Below are positions 7,531 through 10,729 of a DNA stretch of 10,729 nucleotides, in pieces. This stretch comes from Bradymonadales bacterium (GTDB taxonomy: Bacteria; Myxococcota; Bradymonadia; REDH01), in NCBI GenBank assembly GCA_947483645.1, contig CANKLS010000043.1, forward strand, positions 1 to 10,729. Direction: 5' to 3'. Both the position numbers and the translations under genes were made by a program. Numbering within the stretch: position 1 is the first letter of the stretch; every line of letters starts with the position of its first letter. The notes beneath the pieces are model-generated. The model was not told where the DNA came from, did not search any database, and saw only the letters and a list, made by a program, of their open reading frames with translations.

Positions 7531-10500
7531 ATGCGCTTCGTCCGAAATTCGCTCGCGCTTGCGCTGCTGGGGTTTGTGTGTGCGGGCTGCGATGGCCTGA
7601 CCATTGAAACAGCCAGGCGCACCGCTGCCGATACGGGTACGGTGGAAGACACCGGCGGCTCGGATGCGGACGCCGGCGATGATACCGCGCTCGATACCGG
7701 TGGCGAAGACACGGCCGTAGATACCGCCACGGATACGGCGACCGACACCGCCGCCGACACCGCCGACACGACCGATACGACGGATACCGGCACAGCCGTC
7801 ACCAATGGCTGCGGAGGCACGGGGCTGCTCACCTATCGCGGCGTTGCTGCTGGCCCGAGCGACGCCTGCGGCCTCTGCGGCGACGGCGAACTCTACTGCT
7901 CCGGCACCGGCGGCCTGAGCTGCGCCGGCGCCACCCTTCCAAACGACTGCGGCGGCTGCGGCCTCGTCGAGGGAGAGATTGGCACCACCTGCGGCCTCTG
8001 CGGCGATGGCGTCTGGGCCTGCGGGGCAGGGCAGTCCGAGTGCGTGGGCGACCGCCCCCCGAATGGCTGCGGCGGCTGCACCACACTCGCGCTGGAGCCC
8101 GGCACCGAGTGCGCGCTCGTCACGGGCGACGCGGGCGTGGTGGTCTGCAGCGGTCGCGAACTCTCCCGCTGCGCCAGCGCGGGCACCAACGGCTGCGGCG
8201 GAACCGCGCCGCTCACCCTCCCGGCCGGCGTGACCGGCGTGGAGCCCCGTCCGGGCGTGCTCTACCAGTCGGACTGTCGCCGCGGCGTCTTGCTCTGCGA
8301 CGGCGCCGCGCTCGTCGCAGTGGACCTCGAGGGCGGCAATGCCTGCGGCGGCTGCGACCCGCTGCTCGGCGAGCCTGGCGCAGAATGCGGCGCCTGCGGT
8401 GGAGTCTGGACCTGCGATGCAGAGGGTGGCGTGCGATGCATCGGCGGGAACGCGAACGCCTGTGGCGGCTGCGCGGCGCTCGATGCCGGGCCCGGTCGCG
8501 ACTGCGACGCAGGGGGCAACGCCGGCGTGACGGTCTGCATCTCGCTCGAAGAGACCACCTGCGTGCCGCCCGGCTCCACCAACGCCTGCGGCGGCCTCGG
8601 CACCATCACCGGCGACCCGCTCGGCCAGAGCTGCGGCGCCTGCGCAGATGGCGCGGTGGCCTGCGATGCAACCGATGCACTCCGCCGCAGCACCGTCTGT
8701 GAGGGCGCAAGCGAACTGAACGGGTGCGGAGGCTGCAGCGTGCTGGACGGCACCGTCGGAAGCCCCTGCGGCAGCTGCGGCTCCGGCTCCTTTGCCTGCT
8801 CGGCGACGAGCCTCGTCTGTGCCAACGATGCGGGGGCCGCAGCCGAGAATGTCTGCGGCGGCTGTTCGACGCTGGCGGCCAACCTGGGCGACCGCTGCGG
8901 CCGCTGCGGAACCTGGGCCTGCGACCCGAGCGCGACCGGTCGGCTGCGCTGTGACGAGCCTGCGGGCGGATGCGGCACTGTCGCGGTCTGCGGCAATGGA
9001 GCGGTCCAAGCGGGTGAAGCGTGTGACGACGGCAATGCGGTGACCGAAGCATGCGCCTATGCTGAACTCTCCTGCACCGTCTGCAATGCCCGTTGCCAGA
9101 GTGTGGCCGGCGCCACCTCCTTCTGCGGTGATAGCCTCCTCGACGCCGTCGAAGTCTGCGATGATGGCGATGCCAACGGTACCGGCGCCTGTTCTGTTGG
9201 CTGCACCTGCAGCGCCGGCTACCACCTCGAAGGCGGCGGATGCACCAGCGACGAGCGGGCTTGTAGTGTGCCGAACGGGACGGGGTCCGAGAGCTGGACG
9301 GGGAGTTCGTATGGGGCGTGTGTGGTTACGGGCTGCGCCTCGGGCTATCTTCTGAGTGCGGACGCATGCCTCGGCAGCCTCGGCACCGCATGCACCCTCA
9401 ACGCCGAGTGCGCCTCGGGCTTTTGTGCCACCGGCCCTGATGGAACCGCGAACGACCGCTGCGCTCCTGAGGGAATGAACTACATTCCCGCAGGCACCTT
9501 CACCATGGGTTCGCCTTCAACCGAGGGGGGTCGCGGCACCGAAGAGACGCAGCACAGCGTGACCCTCTCGCGTAGTTTCTTCATGGGTCAGACAGAGGTG
9601 ACGCAGGGACAGTGGAAAGCGCTCTCCGGCGGAACCAATCCATCCTACTTCCAGTCCACCACCGGCACGTCACAGAGCTTCGGGAACGCGAACGACAGCG
9701 GCCCTGTCGAGAACCTAGATTGGTATGCGGCAGTCGCCTTCGCCAACGCCCGCTCCGCGGCAGAGGGGCTCACCTCCTGCTACACGCTCACGGGTTGCAC
9801 CGACGCAGCCAACGGCTGGAAGGACGGAATCCACGACGGCTGCACGGGGGCCACCTTCGCCGGCCTCACCTGCACTGGCTACCGGTTGCCCACAGAGAGC
9901 GAGTGGGAGTATGCGGCGCGTGGCGGAACGACCACCGCCACCTACCTGGGCAACCTGAGCGGTGGCGTTGATGATTGCACCACAGCACAGGCCAATCTGG
10001 ACGGTATCGCCTGGTGGTGCAGGAACAGTGGCGCTCGCACCAACGCGGTGGGCATAAAGGCGGCAAACAGCTTTGGCCTTTACGACATGCTGGGCAACGT
10101 GTGGGAGTTTGCGGGCGATTGGTACTCTGTCTACCCGGGCACGACAACGGATCCGACGGGTGGCCCGGAGCAACTTTATCGGGTGTTTCGCGGTGGGTCG
10201 TTTAGCTACATGGCTAGGTTCGCACGCGCTGCGGATCGTATGACCGTTGGGCTTTTTAGCTCGAATCCTAGTGGCGTCGACATCGGCCTCCGCCTCTCCA
10301 GGACCGTCACGCGCGGGTGCGCTTCGCTGCCTGCCAATGCTAGCGCAGGCGTAGAGGCGGGCAATGCTACTGGCGGCTGGGGCGTCTGCGAGGCCACGGC
10401 CTGCGCGTCCGGTTACACAGTCAGCGGCGGCGTCTGTATCGGCGGGCTCGGCAGCCTCGGCGTAGCCTGTACCAACAACGCCGAATGCGCCTCTGGCTCG

Positions 10501-10729
10501 TGCGCCACTGGCCCGACGGGAACGGCCAACGATCGCTGCGCGCCTACCGGCATGAACTACATCCCCGCCGGCACCTTCACCATGGGTTCTCCGATAGATG
10601 AGCTGGGCCGCGAAACCGACGAGACGCAGCACAGCGTGACCCTCTCGCGTAGTTTCTTCATGGGTCAGACAGAGGTGACGCAGGGACAGTGGAAAGCGCT
10701 CTCCGGCGGAACCAATCCATCCTACTTCC
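7531..10729 (+). CDS. Cys-rich modular lipoprotein with tandem FGE-like domains (3' partial)
   Basis: The frame is open without a stop from ATG 7531 to the last base (1066 codons visible). The lipoprotein signal is MRFVRNSLALALLGFVCAG then Cys20; Cys at the -3 position is unusual for a lipobox. Parts: Asp/Thr spacer (residues ~30-91), starting almost as in gene 3 (AADTGTVEDTG); nine N-x-C-G-G-C units (92-480); DUF4215-like module (487-571); one W-x-G repeat (572-614); Cys linker; first FGE-like domain (649-925, ending IGLRLSRT); a Cys-rich linker (926-1007); then a second FGE-like domain from residue 1008, of which 59 residues are visible. By comparison with the first, some 220 residues remain downstream (inference). 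Neither the cysteines nor the known catalytic layout of FGE are present after G-G-S in the first domain. Likely an envelope-anchored display protein. The N-terminal array is paralogous to gene 1, and the linker plus second FGE start resemble gene 3. Confidence 0.9.
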   Translation, partial: MRFVRNSLALALLGFVCAGCDGLTIETARRTAADTGTVEDTGGSDADAGDDTALDTGGEDTAVDTATDTATDTAADTADTTDTTDTGTAVTNGCGGTGLLTYRGVAAGPSDACGLCGDGELYCSGTGGLSCAGATLPNDCGGCGLVEGEIGTTCGLCGDGVWACGAGQSECVGDRPPNGCGGCTTLALEPGTECALVTGDAGVVVCSGRELSRCASAGTNGCGGTAPLTLPAGVTGVEPRPGVLYQSDCRRGVLLCDGAALVAVDLEGGNACGGCDPLLGEPGAECGACGGVWTCDAEGGVRCIGGNANACGGCAALDAGPGRDCDAGGNAGVTVCISLEETTCVPPGSTNACGGLGTITGDPLGQSCGACADGAVACDATDALRRSTVCEGASELNGCGGCSVLDGTVGSPCGSCGSGSFACSATSLVCANDAGAAAENVCGGCSTLAANLGDRCGRCGTWACDPSATGRLRCDEPAGGCGTVAVCGNGAVQAGEACDDGNAVTEACAYAELSCTVCNARCQSVAGATSFCGDSLLDAVEVCDDGDANGTGACSVGCTCSAGYHLEGGGCTSDERACSVPNGTGSESWTGSSYGACVVTGCASGYLLSADACLGSLGTACTLNAECASGFCATGPDGTANDRCAPEGMNYIPAGTFTMGSPSTEGGRGTEETQHSVTLSRSFFMGQTEVTQGQWKALSGGTNPSYFQSTTGTSQSFGNANDSGPVENLDWYAAVAFANARSAAEGLTSCYTLTGCTDAANGWKDGIHDGCTGATFAGLTCTGYRLPTESEWEYAARGGTTTATYLGNLSGGVDDCTTAQANLDGIAWWCRNSGARTNAVGIKAANSFGLYDMLGNVWEFAGDWYSVYPGTTTDPTGGPEQLYRVFRGGSFSYMARFARAADRMTVGLFSSNPSGVDIGLRLSRTVTRGCASLPANASAGVEAGNATGGWGVCEATACASGYTVSGGVCIGGLGSLGVACTNNAECASGSCATGPTGTANDRCAPTGMNYIPAGTFTMGSPIDELGRETDETQHSVTLSRSFFMGQTEVTQGQWKALSGGTNPSYF
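7618..7803 (+). repeat. Asp/Thr/Ala-rich spacer of gene 4
   Basis: About 60 residues between the lipidated Cys and the first Cys repeat are dominated by D, T, A and G, with D-T-A-x and D-T-T units encoded by GATACG/GACACC-type codons. The first ~38 bases (7620 on) match 4952 on in gene 3 with about three mismatches. The gene 4 spacer is shorter and more degenerate than that of gene 3. Confidence 0.75.
7804..8970 (+). repeat. N-x-C-G-G-C six-cysteine repeat array of gene 4
   Basis: Nine units of about 39-50 residues, each starting N-[AGDV]-C-G-G-[CTL]. A typical unit is N-x-C-G-G-C, C-G-x-C-G-x-G, [WFV]-x-C, then a last C before the next N. The third and fourth units deviate at their C-G-x-C-G segment. 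The last five units align one-to-one with the five complete units of gene 1 at 66-711, including the odd C-G-G-[LI] unit in the same position. No named domain is recognised. Confidence 0.8.
9475..10305 (+). other. First FGE-sulfatase-like domain of gene 4
   Basis: Residues 649-925 show YIPAGTFTMGSP, TEVTQGQWKALSGG, LDWYAAVAFANARS, YRLPTESEWEYAARGG, FGLYDMLGNVWEF, VFRGGSF and IGLRLSR. After G-G-S-F the sequence SYMARFARAADRM carries none of the FGE catalytic cysteines. Unlike gene 1 and gene 3, the frame continues past the usual end of the domain. Confidence 0.9.
10552..10729 (+). other. Second FGE-sulfatase-like domain of gene 4 (partial)
   Basis: Fifty-nine residues from M-N-Y-I-P-A-G-T-F-T-M-G-S-P through NPSYF are visible before the window ends. 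They differ from the first domain almost only in the short segment after G-S-P (IDELGRETD instead of STEGGRGTE). Whether the domain is complete downstream cannot be seen. Confidence 0.85.

Larger units (their letters stand above)
9373..10729 (+). repeat. 1077-bp in-frame duplication within gene 4
   Basis: The linker-plus-FGE module starting G-S-L-G at 9373 begins again at 10450, and the FGE start codon triplet recurs at 9475 and 10552, both offset by exactly 1077 bp (359 codons). Bases 9544-9652 and 10621-10729 are identical over 109 nt, right up to the window edge. Upstream of 10621 the second copy diverges from the first and resembles gene 3 instead. Confidence 0.9.

Noticed and set aside
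7804..8970. C-G-x-C-G motifs considered as metal or iron-sulfur binding (ferredoxin, zinc ribbon or metallothionein)
   Set aside because: The protein carries an export signal and the Cys spacing is repetitive but not ferredoxin-like; structural disulfides explain it better.
7393..9225. 610-codon open frame on the - strand opposite gene 4
   Set aside because: Same compositional shadow effect; the + strand has a ribosome binding site, lipoprotein signal and homology to genes 1 and 3.

Overview
The window is high-GC DNA (about two thirds G+C by eye, strong G/C preference at third codon positions). Four genes lie on the + strand, and three belong to one paralogous family of secreted, very cysteine-rich modular proteins. 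Family traits are Myxococcus-type cysteine-rich repeats (C-G-x-G ... C-D-D-G-N, DUF4215-like), Asp/Thr/Ala-rich spacers after a lipoprotein signal, and a C-terminal formylglycine-generating-enzyme-like (FGE-sulfatase/SUMF1) domain. This style is typical of Myxococcota, Bradymonadota and related former Deltaproteobacteria. The lineage is inferred from architecture and composition only. I see no RNA gene, transposon, phage gene or CRISPR array.

Layout. (1) 1-3884: 5'-truncated gene with an N-x-C-G-G-C six-cysteine repeat array, two blocks of DUF4215-like module plus W-x-G/Y-G-x-C repeats (13 such repeats), and one FGE-like domain. (2) 3941-4801: a secreted or membrane-anchored protein of unknown function with two hydrophobic segments. 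(3) 4862-7321: a complete lipoprotein with an Asp/Thr spacer, two DUF4215-like modules, five W-x-G repeats and an FGE-like domain. (4) 7531 to beyond 10729: a second lipoprotein combining the spacer, nine N-x-C-G-G-C units, a DUF4215-like module and one W-x-G repeat with an FGE-like domain that does not end in a stop. It reads through a further Cys-rich linker into a second FGE-like domain cut by the window end.

Genes 1-3 are separated by 56-60 bp and could be co-transcribed, although a hairpin sits between genes 1 and 2. Gene 4 follows a 209-bp gap and has its own strong ribosome binding site. The three large proteins probably work outside the cytoplasm as disulfide-stabilised stalks presenting a C-terminal FGE/C-type-lectin-like fold. 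The FGE-like domains lack the paired active-site cysteines of true formylglycine-generating enzymes, so a binding or structural role is more likely than sulfatase activation.

The most notable features are the tandem-FGE gene 4, whose second module looks like a mosaic of gene 3 and of gene 4's own first module; the abrupt divergence of the last ~30 residues of the FGE domains, which recalls variable regions of diversity-generating retroelement targets (no reverse transcriptase or template repeat is in the window); and layered in-frame repeat amplification (12, 126, 255 and 1155 bp periods).
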